Assembly: GCF_037137075.1 (NCBI RefSeq)
Contig: NZ_JBBBNV010000010.1
Coordinates: 1 to 64,000, forward strand
DNA length: 64,000 nucleotides
Source: JBBBNV01 sp037137075
GTDB lineage: Bacteria; Bacillota; Bacilli; Paenibacillales; NBRC-103111
Direction: 5' to 3'
The notes under the pieces were generated by a model. That model made no database searches. It saw only the letters and a list, made by a program, of their open reading frames with translations, and was not told where the DNA came from. Shown piece after piece: positions 34,281 to 43,191 of the stretch. The position numbers were made by a program, and so were the translations under genes. Positions within the stretch are counted from its first letter, which is position 1. Each line of letters starts with the position of its first letter.

Positions 34281-34418
34281 GCCTATTTTGCAAATGATTT
34301 TGTATGACGATGGTTGGACAACGGCAGGAGAAAAGTCCCTATCGTCGAATAAGTATTACTTGGATGATACGATGGAAGCCGAAGCCACACGGATTCAATT
34401 GAAGAGGAAGGGGGGCCG

Positions 34419-36023
34419 ATGGCCGGGATGAATCAGGGACACAAGCTGAATTTGCGGTTTTTGATTAATGTTCTGGTTGTTGGTTCTTTGCTGCTTACGC
34501 TGCTGATTTGTCTTGTTGCGGGCTATTACATCAGTAAATCGGCCATGACAGCCAGTACATTGGAAATGAATTATATGTATGCGTCCAAGCTTGGAGATAT
34601 GACCGAAGAGGTTCTGATGTCTGCGAAAACGATGCTGTCAGCGTCCGCGCTCGCGTTCTCGCAGGCTATTCCCGATGAAGAGGCGATGCTTCGCCACATG
34701 GAGGCGGCACGCAAGGGAATGGATGTATTTGCTTCTGTCGTCTACGTCAACAGCGCAGAGGAGCTTCTGCTTGTCGTTCCCGGTGCTCCGGGTGCATCGT
34801 CCGCGCAGAATATGGATGTGAAGCTGGATTCGGATGCTGTGCGGGATGCGTTCATTTATAAGACGGCGACGATTTCCAGGCCGTATGCCGATGATGAGAG
34901 CCGTTTGATTGTGCTCGTCACCTCTCCGGTTTATGATCGTTTGGGCAATTATACCGGTTTTTTGGGCGGGACCATTTACCTGAATGAGAACAATATGCTG
35001 CAGGAGCTGCTGAGCCAGCATTTTAATGATTACAGCTCAGAGGTGTATGTGGTGGACAATACAGGGACGATCGTATACCACACGAGAACAGAGCGAATCG
35101 GTCGAAATATGGCCGGCAATGCCGTTGTTCGTCAGCTTATGCAGGGCGGCAGCGGGCAAGAGGTGGTTGATGAAGAGGGAACCTTGTACTTGGCCGGGTA
35201 TGCCAGTGTACCGGAGACCAATTGGGGCATTGTTGCGCAAAAACGGGCAAATCTGCTCATGCAGCCTTCGTTAAAGCTGATTCAAAATTTGATGGTCATT
35301 GCAACGCCGTTTTTGCTGCTGCTGCTGTTTGTATCCTGGTGGTTTGCCGGCTGGCTCGCCACACCCATTCGTACGCTTTCCCGGTACGCCTCGCGTATTT
35401 CAAGCGGCTATTGGGATGAACCTGCGCCGGTGCTGCCAGGCCATTATGTGGAAATCGTCGAGCTGCGGCGGGCGATGCTTCATGCGGTGCATTTTATGCG
35501 CAAGCGGGTGGATAACCTTACCAGCGAAGCACAAACCGACCCGTTGACCGGGCTGTTCAACCGGCGCGCTATGAATACGAAGATAGAGCAGTGGTTTGAG
35601 GACGAGGAGCCGTTTGCGATTATTTTGATCGACATCGATGATTTTAAGCAAATTAATGACAGCTACGGACACCAGAACGGCGATGAAGTGCTGAAGCACT
35701 TGTCCGGCTTGCTGCGCCAAGTATCCCGGCGGGGAGATCTATGCTGCCGGTTTGGCGGGGAGGAGTTCGTTTTGCTGCTCCCGTATGCGGACGCGCAGGT
35801 GGCCTATGTGGTGGCCGAGCGGTTAAGAGAAAAAATGAGAGCGGTGCCGAGTCCGATCGGCAAACAAATTACGTTATCTCTTGGTATCGCGGCCTATCCC
35901 GCATCGGCTAAGGAAATGAAGGCGCTTCTGGAAGAGGCCGATCAGGCGCTGTATGCAGCAAAGCAGGGGGGCAAGAACCGGACCGTTATCGCCGGAAAGA
36001 ATGAAACCAGCCTGACCGGATAG
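34419..36023 (+). CDS. Membrane diguanylate cyclase with dCache sensor and GGDEF domain
   Basis: A 534-residue c-di-GMP synthase. A first membrane segment (VLVVGSLLLTLLICLVAGYY) is followed by a dCache-type extracellular sensor domain at about 40-285, a second membrane segment (VIATPFLLLLLFVSWWFAGW), a HAMP region, and a GGDEF domain at about 370-530. The active site reads GGEEF (446-450), with the inhibitory I-site RxxD present as RRGD five residues before it, so product feedback is expected. TDPLTGLFNRRAMNTKIEQW is typical of the domain start. ATG 34419 has GAAGGGGGG close upstream. The ligand of the sensor is unknown. Confidence 0.93.
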   Translation: MAGMNQGHKLNLRFLINVLVVGSLLLTLLICLVAGYYISKSAMTASTLEMNYMYASKLGDMTEEVLMSAKTMLSASALAFSQAIPDEEAMLRHMEAARKGMDVFASVVYVNSAEELLLVVPGAPGASSAQNMDVKLDSDAVRDAFIYKTATISRPYADDESRLIVLVTSPVYDRLGNYTGFLGGTIYLNENNMLQELLSQHFNDYSSEVYVVDNTGTIVYHTRTERIGRNMAGNAVVRQLMQGGSGQEVVDEEGTLYLAGYASVPETNWGIVAQKRANLLMQPSLKLIQNLMVIATPFLLLLLFVSWWFAGWLATPIRTLSRYASRISSGYWDEPAPVLPGHYVEIVELRRAMLHAVHFMRKRVDNLTSEAQTDPLTGLFNRRAMNTKIEQWFEDEEPFAIILIDIDDFKQINDSYGHQNGDEVLKHLSGLLRQVSRRGDLCCRFGGEEFVLLLPYADAQVAYVVAERLREKMRAVPSPIGKQITLSLGIAAYPASAKEMKALLEEADQALYAAKQGGKNRTVIAGKNETSLTG

Positions 36024-36043
36024 AACGGCGGCTGGTTTGCTGT

Positions 36044-36619
36044 TTAGTCGAAGGATAAAATTTCATTGAGTGAGAAAATATACACGTTCTTCTCGTCTAC
36101 ATGATAGACCGAGACGTTCTGCATTTCCGTATCAAAGTTCAAGATACGACAGGGGAGACTGAGCTGAACGCCGTTTTGCTTAATGACGGTCAGACGGACC
36201 AGCGTACCTTCCTTTATCACTCGGCTAATGAATTTGGGGAGCTCCTCTTCTGCGCACTCCTTCATTTGCGGAGCGGCCGAGGCGCTTTCTGATGATGTTG
36301 ACGAGGCAGGACCAGAGGCCTTGGGATTGCTTGCCTTTGTCGTGCTAGTTGTTTCTTTGGCGGGTTGTGTACCGGACTGCTTTAAAGCTTCTTTGATTTT
36401 GATGAGCTTGGAGGTATCGGGCGCACTGTTCGGATGGACCTGAAGCGCCTCCTCAATCGTTCGTCCAAGCGTGATTCCGCTGACAACACGGAAGTCTTTG
36501 AATCCGGAGCGGTTTAATACGTGCAGCAGCTGCTCCACAGCCAGACCGTTTGTTTCAGCTTCAATTAGTAGTTCCACATGAAACAAGTGCTGCGCGGCCT
36601 TTGTCGATTGTTGTACCAT
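36044..36619 (-). CDS. Hypothetical protein with disordered Ser/Thr/Ala-rich linker
   Basis: A 191-residue soluble protein. The N-terminal part (VELLIEAETNGLAVEQLLHV, then SGFKDFRVVSGITLGRTIEE) and the C-terminal part (IKEGTLVRLTVIKQNGVQLS, then VYHVDEKNVYIFSLNEILSF) look folded. They are joined by a low-complexity linker (residues 85-125, Thr/Ser/Ala/Lys-rich). ATG 36619 is chosen because GGCGGGGG lies upstream; a TTG 27 bases earlier is less likely. It converges on the diguanylate cyclase gene with only 20 bp between. I do not recognise the family. Confidence 0.65.
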   Translation of the reverse strand: MVQQSTKAAQHLFHVELLIEAETNGLAVEQLLHVLNRSGFKDFRVVSGITLGRTIEEALQVHPNSAPDTSKLIKIKEALKQSGTQPAKETTSTTKASNPKASGPASSTSSESASAAPQMKECAEEELPKFISRVIKEGTLVRLTVIKQNGVQLSLPCRILNFDTEMQNVSVYHVDEKNVYIFSLNEILSFD

Positions 36620-36864
36620 CTTGTTACCCCCGCCCTGCTTTGTCAATCGCTGGTATATCTAAGGTCGCAGTTATCTTATACTATAACAGATTCAGGATTT
36701 AAAAAAAATGTCCATTATATACAATAAAAATTCGCAGGATAAATAGCATATCAGGGCGCAAGCTCCAGCCCATTTTCATTTTCTCCCCAAACCGTCCACA
36801 CAAACCGGGGCTCCGTTTAATATCATAACCGTGTAGTACACATCACAACAAAGGGGTTGGAGAG

Positions 36865-36966
36865 ATGTCGGGTGTAGTTGGTGGAGCTTTTACTAGCACT
36901 GGTGCGATTCTGGTTCTGTTTATCCTGCTGGTTATCATTCTTTGCAGCTGTGGCATTTTCGTTTAA
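36865..36966 (+). CDS. YjcZ-like sporulation mini-protein
   Basis: A 33-residue protein, MSGVVGGAFTSTGAILVLFI followed by LLVIILCSCGIFV. The Gly-rich N-terminus and single hydrophobic segment of the ILVLFILLVII type are the signature of the YjcZ family of tiny sporulation membrane proteins in Bacillota. GGGGTTGGAGAG lies just upstream of the ATG, and a clean terminator follows at 37000. Such genes are usually expressed late in sporulation from mother-cell promoters; I could not pick out a convincing sporulation-sigma site. Confidence 0.8.
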   Translation: MSGVVGGAFTSTGAILVLFILLVIILCSCGIFV

Positions 36967-36999
36967 TCTAGCACAAAGAATACGCATGCGCTCCTGACC

Positions 37000-37024
37000 C
37001 CCTCCTTTACGGAGGGCTTTTTTA
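37000..37024 (+). terminator. Rho-independent terminator of the YjcZ-like gene
   Basis: CCCTCC-TTTAC-GGAGGG stem-loop followed by CTTTTTTT. The 37025-37332 stretch after it contains no gene that I can support. Confidence 0.92.
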
Positions 37025-37332
37025 TGTTCAGGTGCTTTCTGTTTCCTTGATCTTGTACTGTTCATGTTCATGCTGCCTTCCTGCATTTTATTTTAGCCGG
37101 CATTGCTTTGTGATCTCAAATCTCACATTCCGCACCCATAATAACATAAAAATAACAGTATGCGGTTGTCTGCCATAGCGGCTTGCTGCTGCCACGCAAG
37201 GCTATGCACCTGCCAGACGCGGCAGCCTCGGCACGGGCCCAAGTTACTATGACGTTGTACCCGGCTGGTACGGAACCCCATATAGTATAGTAATGTCAAT
37301 CCGTTGGCAAACAGCAGAAGGAGTTGGTTTCC

Positions 37333-37644
37333 ATGATGTCGGCAAAGCCGGTGGCCATCGGTGGACACACTGCAATCGGCATTGAAGTGCTGCTCCCCAA
37401 AACAACACTTCTCGCCGTTACGACTGAAATCGGCTATATTATGTGCGGTGCGCTCGATGTGGCCTTGTTAAACGATAAGCTGCGGGATCGCGGCATTATT
37501 GCCGGGCGCGCGGTTGGGGTCCGAACCTTGGAGGCGCTGCTGGACGCTCCGCTGGAGTCTGTTACCCACGGGGCGGAGCAGCTGGGTATTTATGCCGGCA
37601 TGACCGGACGTCAAGCCGTCGAGCGTATGCTGGAGCAGCAATAA
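37333..37644 (+). CDS. yunC: DUF1805 family protein (YunC-like)
   Basis: A 103-residue soluble protein. AKPVAIGGHTAIGIEVLLPK, TTEIGYIMCGALDVALLNDK and RAVGVRTLEALLDAPLESVT match the DUF1805 pattern, including the G(Y)(I)MCG.LD motif. Bacillus YunC belongs to this family; function is unknown. ATG 37333 has AGAAGGAG nine bases upstream. A strong terminator starts five bases after the stop. It is monocistronic. Confidence 0.85.
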   Translation: MMSAKPVAIGGHTAIGIEVLLPKTTLLAVTTEIGYIMCGALDVALLNDKLRDRGIIAGRAVGVRTLEALLDAPLESVTHGAEQLGIYAGMTGRQAVERMLEQQ

Positions 37645-37649
37645 CGAAT

Positions 37650-37688
37650 AACCGTGAACAGGGCGAGGTCCCGGTTCACGGTTTTATT
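37650..37688 (+). terminator. Rho-independent terminator of yunC
   Basis: Perfect 10-bp stem AACCGTGAAC/GTTCACGGTT followed by TTATTTAT. Confidence 0.85.
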
Positions 37689-37942
37689 TATGGAATCGCA
37701 CGGCCTGTGTATGCTTTGTTTATGCGGACAGTATCCGTTTGGCGGTTGTAACCGGCTTTATTGTCTCCAAGGCATTTGAATCCGGGCGCTCGTTGCTGCG
37801 GCAGCATGATTTTTTTAGCTTCTCGGCAGCAGCCGTCGATCTTGATTTTAACCGGTATATGTGACGACAGAAGGAATTTCGAAACGAATGCGGGGCAATT
37901 CCGTACTAATCTGCAAAAGGCAAAGACAGGAGGTTGAAGGAC
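37689..37942 (+). other. Intergenic stretch with a coding-like frame lacking a start codon
   Basis: One plus-strand frame (about 37700-37864) reads like protein: YADSIRLAVVTGFIVSKAFE, then SGRSLLRQHDFFSFSAAAVD and LDFNRYM. It has no ATG/GTG/TTG near its beginning and no ribosome-binding site, so it may be a gene remnant. An overlapping 29-codon Cys-rich frame at 37690 lacks a ribosome-binding site too. Confidence 0.3.
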
Positions 37943-38134
37943 ATGTTAAAAAAATTGCTGCAAAAGCTTCTCGGCAAATCCTCGCATTATGGACACAGCG
38001 GCCGGCATCGTTACCGCTCCAGCAGTGATGATTACGGCCGCAGGCAATCCGGGTCAGGCTCCTCGAATCATAATCAATACGGGCATGGGTATTACAAACG
38101 CAAGCATAAGAAAAGCTCTTTCTCCAGCAGCTAG
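37943..38134 (+). CDS. Small basic Ser/Gly/His/Tyr-rich protein
   Basis: A 63-residue protein: MLKKLLQKLLGKSSHYGHSG at the start, then Arg/Ser/Tyr/Gly/His-rich low complexity, ending YYKRKHKKSSFSSS. The N-terminal LKKLLQKLLGK could form an amphipathic helix; the rest is probably disordered, with many Ser and Tyr residues. ATG 37943 has AGGAGG nine bases upstream, so I consider it real. Its stop overlaps the stop of the convergent Ser/Thr kinase gene within CTAG. Role unknown; small basic proteins of this kind are common in spores. Confidence 0.65.
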   Translation: MLKKLLQKLLGKSSHYGHSGRHRYRSSSDDYGRRQSGSGSSNHNQYGHGYYKRKHKKSSFSSS

Positions 38135-39006
38135 CCGATGCTGCGTAGAATGTGCCGGATATCATCAATTATTTGCCCGGCGCTTGCATAGGGCTGCTCC
38201 GCTAGCAATAACCGGCGGAGCAGCTTTTTTGTGCCTGGATGCAGTGTCAGCTCGTTCTCCCAGCTGCGCTGGGCCTCCTCGTCCGTATCCGGATACATGC
38301 TGTAGAGCAGGAACAATAACAAATGGCCTACCGCATAAAAATCGCTGGTCACATCAATTCGTCTCCGCAGCTGCTTGTCTAGTGGATCATCCGGCCAGAC
38401 GTCATCCCCCGGAAGCGGTTCAGAGTGGGACTCGGAGAGCTCCCGGGCCAGGCCGAAATCAATTAGGGCTAGCGATTCGCCGCTCAGAATGAGATTGGAG
38501 ATGCTGATGTCCCGGTGAATAATCCGAAGCCGGTGCAGCTCCTCCACCACAGCAAGCAGCTGCAGGATGAGAGACAAGGAATGCTTTTCCGAAAAAGCAG
38601 CCTCCTCCTGAAAAAGCAGCTGCTCCAGGCTCTGTCCCTGTACATAGTCCATCGTAAAACAAGACTCTTGTCCGCAGGTAAAGCGCGAGAGCAGCTTGGG
38701 AAACTGCCGCGCCGGCAGCTTGGCCATAATCCGGGTTTCCTGTTCAAAGACCCGGCGGGCTCTGGACCTTCCTCCCCGGGCCGGACAAATCCGCTTCAGC
38801 ACACAGTAGCTGCCGTGCCGCCGGTCTTCGCATAAATACGTAACACCGTAGCTGCCCTCGCCCAGCCGTTTCAAGATGCGGTAACGGCCATGTATGACAG
38901 CTCCCCGCCGGAAGCGCCATTCTCTCAGGCGGCGCAGCCACAGCCCGGCAGCCGGAAAATTAAAAACGGGCATCATGTCCCCCTTGTCAATCGGCATATG
39001 TGCCAT
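38131..39006 (-). CDS. Hanks-type Ser/Thr protein kinase
   Basis: A 291-residue kinase without a C-terminal sensor domain. Gly-rich loop GEGSYG at 49-54, catalytic Lys71 in CVLKRIC, Glu90 in the C-helix, catalytic loop HRDISISN at 164-171, and DFG at 183-185 are all present, so it should be active. It has no transmembrane segment or PASTA repeats, so it is cytoplasmic (Bacillus YbdM is a comparable short kinase). ATG 39006 has GAGGG six bases upstream; a TTG ten codons earlier is possible. Its 3' end overlaps the small basic protein gene. Substrates unknown. Confidence 0.88.
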   Translation of the reverse strand: MAHMPIDKGDMMPVFNFPAAGLWLRRLREWRFRRGAVIHGRYRILKRLGEGSYGVTYLCEDRRHGSYCVLKRICPARGGRSRARRVFEQETRIMAKLPARQFPKLLSRFTCGQESCFTMDYVQGQSLEQLLFQEEAAFSEKHSLSLILQLLAVVEELHRLRIIHRDISISNLILSGESLALIDFGLARELSESHSEPLPGDDVWPDDPLDKQLRRRIDVTSDFYAVGHLLLFLLYSMYPDTDEEAQRSWENELTLHPGTKKLLRRLLLAEQPYASAGQIIDDIRHILRSIG

Positions 39007-39075
39007 ATCCGTCCCTCGTATCTTTTTCATCTTCAATTAGAAGCGGATTGCTGTGATTCGCGTTCCTGCCGGGGG

Positions 39076-40197
39076 CTACGGGCGTTTCAATAAAGCAGCT
39101 AATAGGGGAACACCCTCGAACGCCCCGGCAACCAGCCCGGCGATTTCTATGGCTCCTGTCGCCTTGAAGTGGGTGTTATCCGCTGTCCCTTCCGGGAAAT
39201 TCGGATACTCGCCCGGAGCGGTCCACATGAAAATCCGCTTCGTTTCCTCTTCGCCAAGCTGCTCGAACAACCGCTTGCTTTCAGCCGCCAAATCGATAAA
39301 TGCTACCTGCTCCGCCTCCGCTAGCAGCCGCATAGCTTCAATGTATTCTCCATGTGTGTTCTGAATCCTTCCATCCGATTCCCAGAATCTGCGGTGCATG
39401 GGGGAGATGAGCACTGGAGCCGCGCCGCGCGCTTTTGCCCCGTCCAGGTACTGCTTCAAATACTGCTGATAGGTTGTAAAGGGCTTGGTGCCGCCGGCAT
39501 TATCCTTCTCATCATTATGGGCAAATTGAACGAACAGGAAATCGCCCGGTTTGATATGATTCCATATCCAGTCCAGCCGTCCTTCGGTAATGAAGCTTTT
39601 GGAGCTGCGGCCGGAGCGGGCCCGGTTTGAGACGGAAACGGAAGCATTCAAAAACAAAGACAGCATTTGTCCCCAGCCTGCATAGGGATACTGCCCGGAA
39701 GCCTGATCCGTTACGGTAGAATCCCCCGCGAGGAAAATGGTCGGAGCATCGGCCGCGCGCTCCATACTGACCGATTGGACGGCGGGTGCAGCCCCCATGA
39801 AGGCCAGCTTGAAGCGGCCGTCCTCGACATGAACAGCCGAAGAAACCGAAATCGACTGTCCGGCTTCACTCGGAATTTCATTGGCCAGCAGGTGGCCTTG
39901 CCCGGCTTTAACTGTGGTGCTGCCCGGACGAGAGGGATGACCCAGGACGATCTGAACCTTGTAATTTCCACTTGGCACCTCTACGAAAAAGGTCGGCACA
40001 GCGGGGAAGTGGTATTCTCCGGGCCAGGAATCCCGTTCATCCTCTTCTTTGCATGGCTGCTCCCGCAGGGCGAACCCGAAGACAGCTTCTCCAGGGCGGT
40101 ACAAGTCGCAGGCATGAACGGGGATGCAATTCGGATCGGACAGGGATTGTCCCGCCATATCCACAAAAACAAAGCTTTTGGAAGTGCGCATCGGCAT
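39076..40197 (-). CDS. SGNH/GDSL rhamnogalacturonan acetylesterase (RhgT-like)
   Basis: A 373-residue esterase without a signal peptide. The SGNH domain starts at about residue 150: FLAGDSTVTD with nucleophile Ser160, block III FAHND with Asn228, and catalytic Asp340/His343 in DNTHF. PYAGWGQMLSLFLN after block I is typical of rhamnogalacturonan acetylesterases. An N-terminal beta-sandwich of about 150 residues precedes it. It would deacetylate pectic rhamnogalacturonan oligosaccharides, which fits the divergent rhamnose operon. ATG 40197 has GAGGGGA upstream. Confidence 0.9.
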   Translation of the reverse strand: MPMRTSKSFVFVDMAGQSLSDPNCIPVHACDLYRPGEAVFGFALREQPCKEEDERDSWPGEYHFPAVPTFFVEVPSGNYKVQIVLGHPSRPGSTTVKAGQGHLLANEIPSEAGQSISVSSAVHVEDGRFKLAFMGAAPAVQSVSMERAADAPTIFLAGDSTVTDQASGQYPYAGWGQMLSLFLNASVSVSNRARSGRSSKSFITEGRLDWIWNHIKPGDFLFVQFAHNDEKDNAGGTKPFTTYQQYLKQYLDGAKARGAAPVLISPMHRRFWESDGRIQNTHGEYIEAMRLLAEAEQVAFIDLAAESKRLFEQLGEEETKRIFMWTAPGEYPNFPEGTADNTHFKATGAIEIAGLVAGAFEGVPLLAALLKRP

Positions 40198-40384
40198 TGA
40201 CTCCCCTCTTTTATTGTAAAAAGCAGCTGTACTTTGTCATTATATCACTGCTTTTCGAGAGCAACTCAACATATTTCAGAATGAAACAAGCGAAAAAATA
40301 AATATTCAAAAATAAACAAAGATATGATACAGTGAAGTCAGCAATAAAAACGAGAACACCAAACACGCGGGAGGAAAACAAAAC

Positions 40385-42454
40385 ATGCCAGCAAATTTGT
40401 GGAAGCAAGATCAAGCAGCCGGAGTGAAGCCGGGAGTAGAGGAGCTCGTATACCGCTCCAACCTGATTGGAACAGATCGTACCGTTTGCAACTGGGGCGG
40501 CGGCAATACGTCCATGAAAACGATCGAGAAGGATTTCCGCGGCCGTGACGTAGAAGTCATGTGGGTCAAAGGCAGCGGCTCCGACCTGGCTACAATGAAA
40601 GCGGGCAATTTCACCGGACTGCGCATGGACGATATCCGTCCGCTGTTTGAGCGCGATAGCATGACAGATGAAGAAATGGTTGGCTATCTGGTCAACTGCA
40701 TGATCGATTCCAAGCATCCGCGCGCGTCGATCGAGACGCTGCTGCACGCCTTTTTACCGTTCAAGCACGTGGATCATACACACCCGGATGCCATTATCAG
40801 CCTTTGCTGCGCGGACAACGGCAAGCAAGTGGCGCGTGAAATTTACGGCGACCGCTTCGTGTGGGTTCCTTATGTTCGTCCTGGCTTCACTTTGTCCAAA
40901 ATGATCGCTGAGGGCGTGCTTGCCAACCCGAAAGCCGAACTCGTTCTGATGGAGAAGCACGGCCTGGTAACCTGGGGCGAGACCAGCGAAGAGAGCTATC
41001 TGAAAACATTGGCCATTATCCAAGAGGCTGAAGATTATATCGCTGCGCGCGTGGACGAGTCCAAGCTGTTCGGCGGTCAAAAATATGCCGCTTTGCCGGC
41101 AGGCGAGCGCCAGGCGGTTGCTGCCGGGATTATGCCGATTATCCGCGGCGCAGTAAGCGATTCGAAAAAAATGCTGCTCAGCTTTGACGATGGCGATGAT
41201 GTGCTCCAGTTTGTTGGCAGCAAGGACGCCGCTGAGCTGTCCCAGGTTGGCGCAGCTTGCCCGGATCATCTGGTTCACACCAAAATGGTGCCGCTGTTCG
41301 TAGACTGGAATCCGGCATCCGGCGATGTTGAAGGCTTGAAGCAGCTTGTGCGCGAAAGCATTGTAGGCTTCAAGAAAGAATATGAAGCTTATTTCAACCG
41401 CAACAAAAACGAAGGCGACGTTATGTTTGAAGCTGCGCCGCGCGTGATTTTGATTCCGGGCGTCGGGATGATCAATACCGGCAAGAGCTGGGCGATGTCC
41501 CAAGTAAGCGGCGCATTGTATCATCGTGCAATTGCGGTTATGCGTGGATCGACATCCCTGGGCAAATTCGTTTCGCTCAGTGAAAACGAGTCATATAATG
41601 TCGAATATTGGCCGCTTGAGCTGTACAAGCTGACACTGGCTCCGGCTGAGGCGGAATTCTCCCGCAAGGTAGCGTTCATTACCGGCGGTGCGGGCGGTAT
41701 CGGCAGTGAAACAGCACGCCGTCTCGTCTCCGAAGGCGCGCACGTCGTGCTTGCCGACCTGAACTTGGAAGGCGCAGAGAAGGTGGCCGCTGAGATCAAC
41801 GGCAAATATGGCGAAGGCCGTGCCATTGCAGTAAAAATGGATGTAACGAAGGAAGAAGACGTGCGAGCGGCTTATGCGCAAACTTCCCTGGCTTACGGCG
41901 GCGTGGACATTCTGGTCAACAATGCAGGGCTTGCTACTTCCAGCCCATTTGATGAAACCTCGCTGAAGGAATGGAACCTGAACATTAACGTGCTCGGCAC
42001 AGGCTACTTCCTGGTTGCCCGCGAAGCGTTCTCCCTGATGAAAGCTCAAGGCATCGGCGGCAACATGGTATTCATCGGCTCCAAGAACTCCGTATATGCC
42101 GGTAAAAATGCCTCGGCTTACAGTGCAGCCAAAGCGCTTGAGGCGCATCTGGCCCGCTGCATCGCGGCGGAAGGCGGCGAATTCGGTATTCGTGTGAACA
42201 CCATTTTGCCGGATGCTATTTTGCAGGGCTCGGCAATCTGGAACTCCAACTGGAGAAACGAACGCGCTGCAGCTTACGGTATTGAGCCGGATCAATTGGA
42301 GGAGTACTACCGCAAGCGTACAACCCTGCTGGTGAATATTTATCCGAAAGACATCGCAGAAGGCATCGCTTTCTTCGCATCGTCCAAGTCCGACAAAACA
42401 ACCGGCTGCATGCTGACCATCGATGGCGGCGTACCGGCGGCATTTACACGCTAA
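40385..42454 (+). CDS. rhaEW: Bifunctional rhamnulose-1-phosphate aldolase/lactaldehyde dehydrogenase
   Basis: A 689-residue two-domain enzyme. Residues 1-420 are a class II aldolase (NWGGGNTSMKTIEKDFRGRD; the metal-binding His pair is in HVDHTHPDA). Residues 430-689 are a short-chain dehydrogenase (VAFITGGAGGIGSETARRLV; catalytic YSAAK). It splits L-rhamnulose-1-phosphate into dihydroxyacetone phosphate and L-lactaldehyde and oxidises or reduces the aldehyde. The same fusion occurs in Bacillus rhamnose operons. ATG 40385 has GGGAGGA upstream. It is the first gene of the rha operon and is divergent from the acetylesterase gene. Confidence 0.95.
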   Translation: MPANLWKQDQAAGVKPGVEELVYRSNLIGTDRTVCNWGGGNTSMKTIEKDFRGRDVEVMWVKGSGSDLATMKAGNFTGLRMDDIRPLFERDSMTDEEMVGYLVNCMIDSKHPRASIETLLHAFLPFKHVDHTHPDAIISLCCADNGKQVAREIYGDRFVWVPYVRPGFTLSKMIAEGVLANPKAELVLMEKHGLVTWGETSEESYLKTLAIIQEAEDYIAARVDESKLFGGQKYAALPAGERQAVAAGIMPIIRGAVSDSKKMLLSFDDGDDVLQFVGSKDAAELSQVGAACPDHLVHTKMVPLFVDWNPASGDVEGLKQLVRESIVGFKKEYEAYFNRNKNEGDVMFEAAPRVILIPGVGMINTGKSWAMSQVSGALYHRAIAVMRGSTSLGKFVSLSENESYNVEYWPLELYKLTLAPAEAEFSRKVAFITGGAGGIGSETARRLVSEGAHVVLADLNLEGAEKVAAEINGKYGEGRAIAVKMDVTKEEDVRAAYAQTSLAYGGVDILVNNAGLATSSPFDETSLKEWNLNINVLGTGYFLVAREAFSLMKAQGIGGNMVFIGSKNSVYAGKNASAYSAAKALEAHLARCIAAEGGEFGIRVNTILPDAILQGSAIWNSNWRNERAAAYGIEPDQLEEYYRKRTTLLVNIYPKDIAEGIAFFASSKSDKTTGCMLTIDGGVPAAFTR

Positions 42455-42786
42455 GATTCATACAATTACAGTCCGCTAGGACCTTGAATAAAAGCAGCCG
42501 AAGGACGGGATGAGAATGTATAATAGACAGAACCCATCCCTTCCGCAAGGCGTTTAGATTAACTTCTTTATGCAGCAATTTGAAGGCAAACCTCCTGCAG
42601 GCTGGCTCAGGCATCGAGCTTCGAAATCGGACAGGCATTAGTTGTGGCTTAACCCGAGGCTCAGACTGCAGGGAATTACTTTCAGGCAAGATGCTTGTAT
42701 TGCAGCTTTTGTATCCCGTGCTGAAGCAGCCGGGGTGTATATTATTAACGGGATTTGAATCCACAACGTAAGGAGCATGGACGCCA
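42455..42786 (+). other. Long leader-like gap inside the rhamnose operon
   Basis: About 330 bp between rhaEW and the next gene. GGACGGGATG and CATCCCTTCC (about 42503-42542) can pair across a loop that contains a TATAAT. This may be an intercistronic hairpin or an internal promoter. No frame here has a ribosome-binding site. I do not recognise a riboswitch class. Confidence 0.35.
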
Positions 42787-43161
42787 ATGCCGAAGCAAAA
42801 AGGGGAAACTCACTGGATTATCCCTGACGGGTATATTCCGCCGCTGAGCACGGGAGAGCTTCTTAGTCACGAGTCCATTTGCGTGCTCAATTGCTATGAA
42901 GAGGAAGCGCTGCTGTCGATTACGATTTATTTTGAAGACGAGCCTCCCATTGAACAAATCTCCGTGACGCTGCCGGGCAAGCGGACGAAGCATATTCGCA
43001 CCAGCTCGCTTGCGCGGGACGGCCGGGCGATTCCGATCGGCGTGCCATACGCCATCGAAGTCGAAAGCAACGTTCCGGTCATTGTGCAGTACAGCCGTCT
43101 GGACAGCACACAAGCTGCCAATGCGTTGATGTCCACCATGGCTTATCCGCTTCCATCTTAA
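42787..43161 (+). CDS. ASRT-like (Anabaena sensory rhodopsin transducer family) protein
   Basis: A 124-residue soluble beta-sandwich protein. THWIIPDGYIPPLSTGELLS, HESICVLNCYEEEALLSITI, TLPGKRTKHIRTSSLARDGR, and VPVIVQYSRLDSTQAANALM all fit the ASRT family. The family was first known as a soluble partner of Anabaena sensory rhodopsin, but most members occur in organisms without rhodopsin and are thought to bind small molecules such as sugars. Its place between rhaEW and rhaI suggests a role in rhamnose metabolism or sensing. ATG 42787 has AAGGAG upstream. The rhaM-type mutarotase that might occupy this slot is absent. Confidence 0.85.
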   Translation: MPKQKGETHWIIPDGYIPPLSTGELLSHESICVLNCYEEEALLSITIYFEDEPPIEQISVTLPGKRTKHIRTSSLARDGRAIPIGVPYAIEVESNVPVIVQYSRLDSTQAANALMSTMAYPLPS

Positions 43162-43191
43162 CCACGAATCCACCCGAAAGGATGATCCTAA

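Noticed and set aside
37690..37779. 29-codon Cys-rich frame resembling a zinc-binding mini-protein
   Set aside because: It starts at the end of the yunC terminator with no ribosome-binding site, and a different frame over the same bases looks more protein-like.
42580..42771. 63-codon frame inside the rhamnose operon gap
   Set aside because: No ribosome-binding site, no recognisable pattern, and overlapping open frames of equal quality on the other strand.
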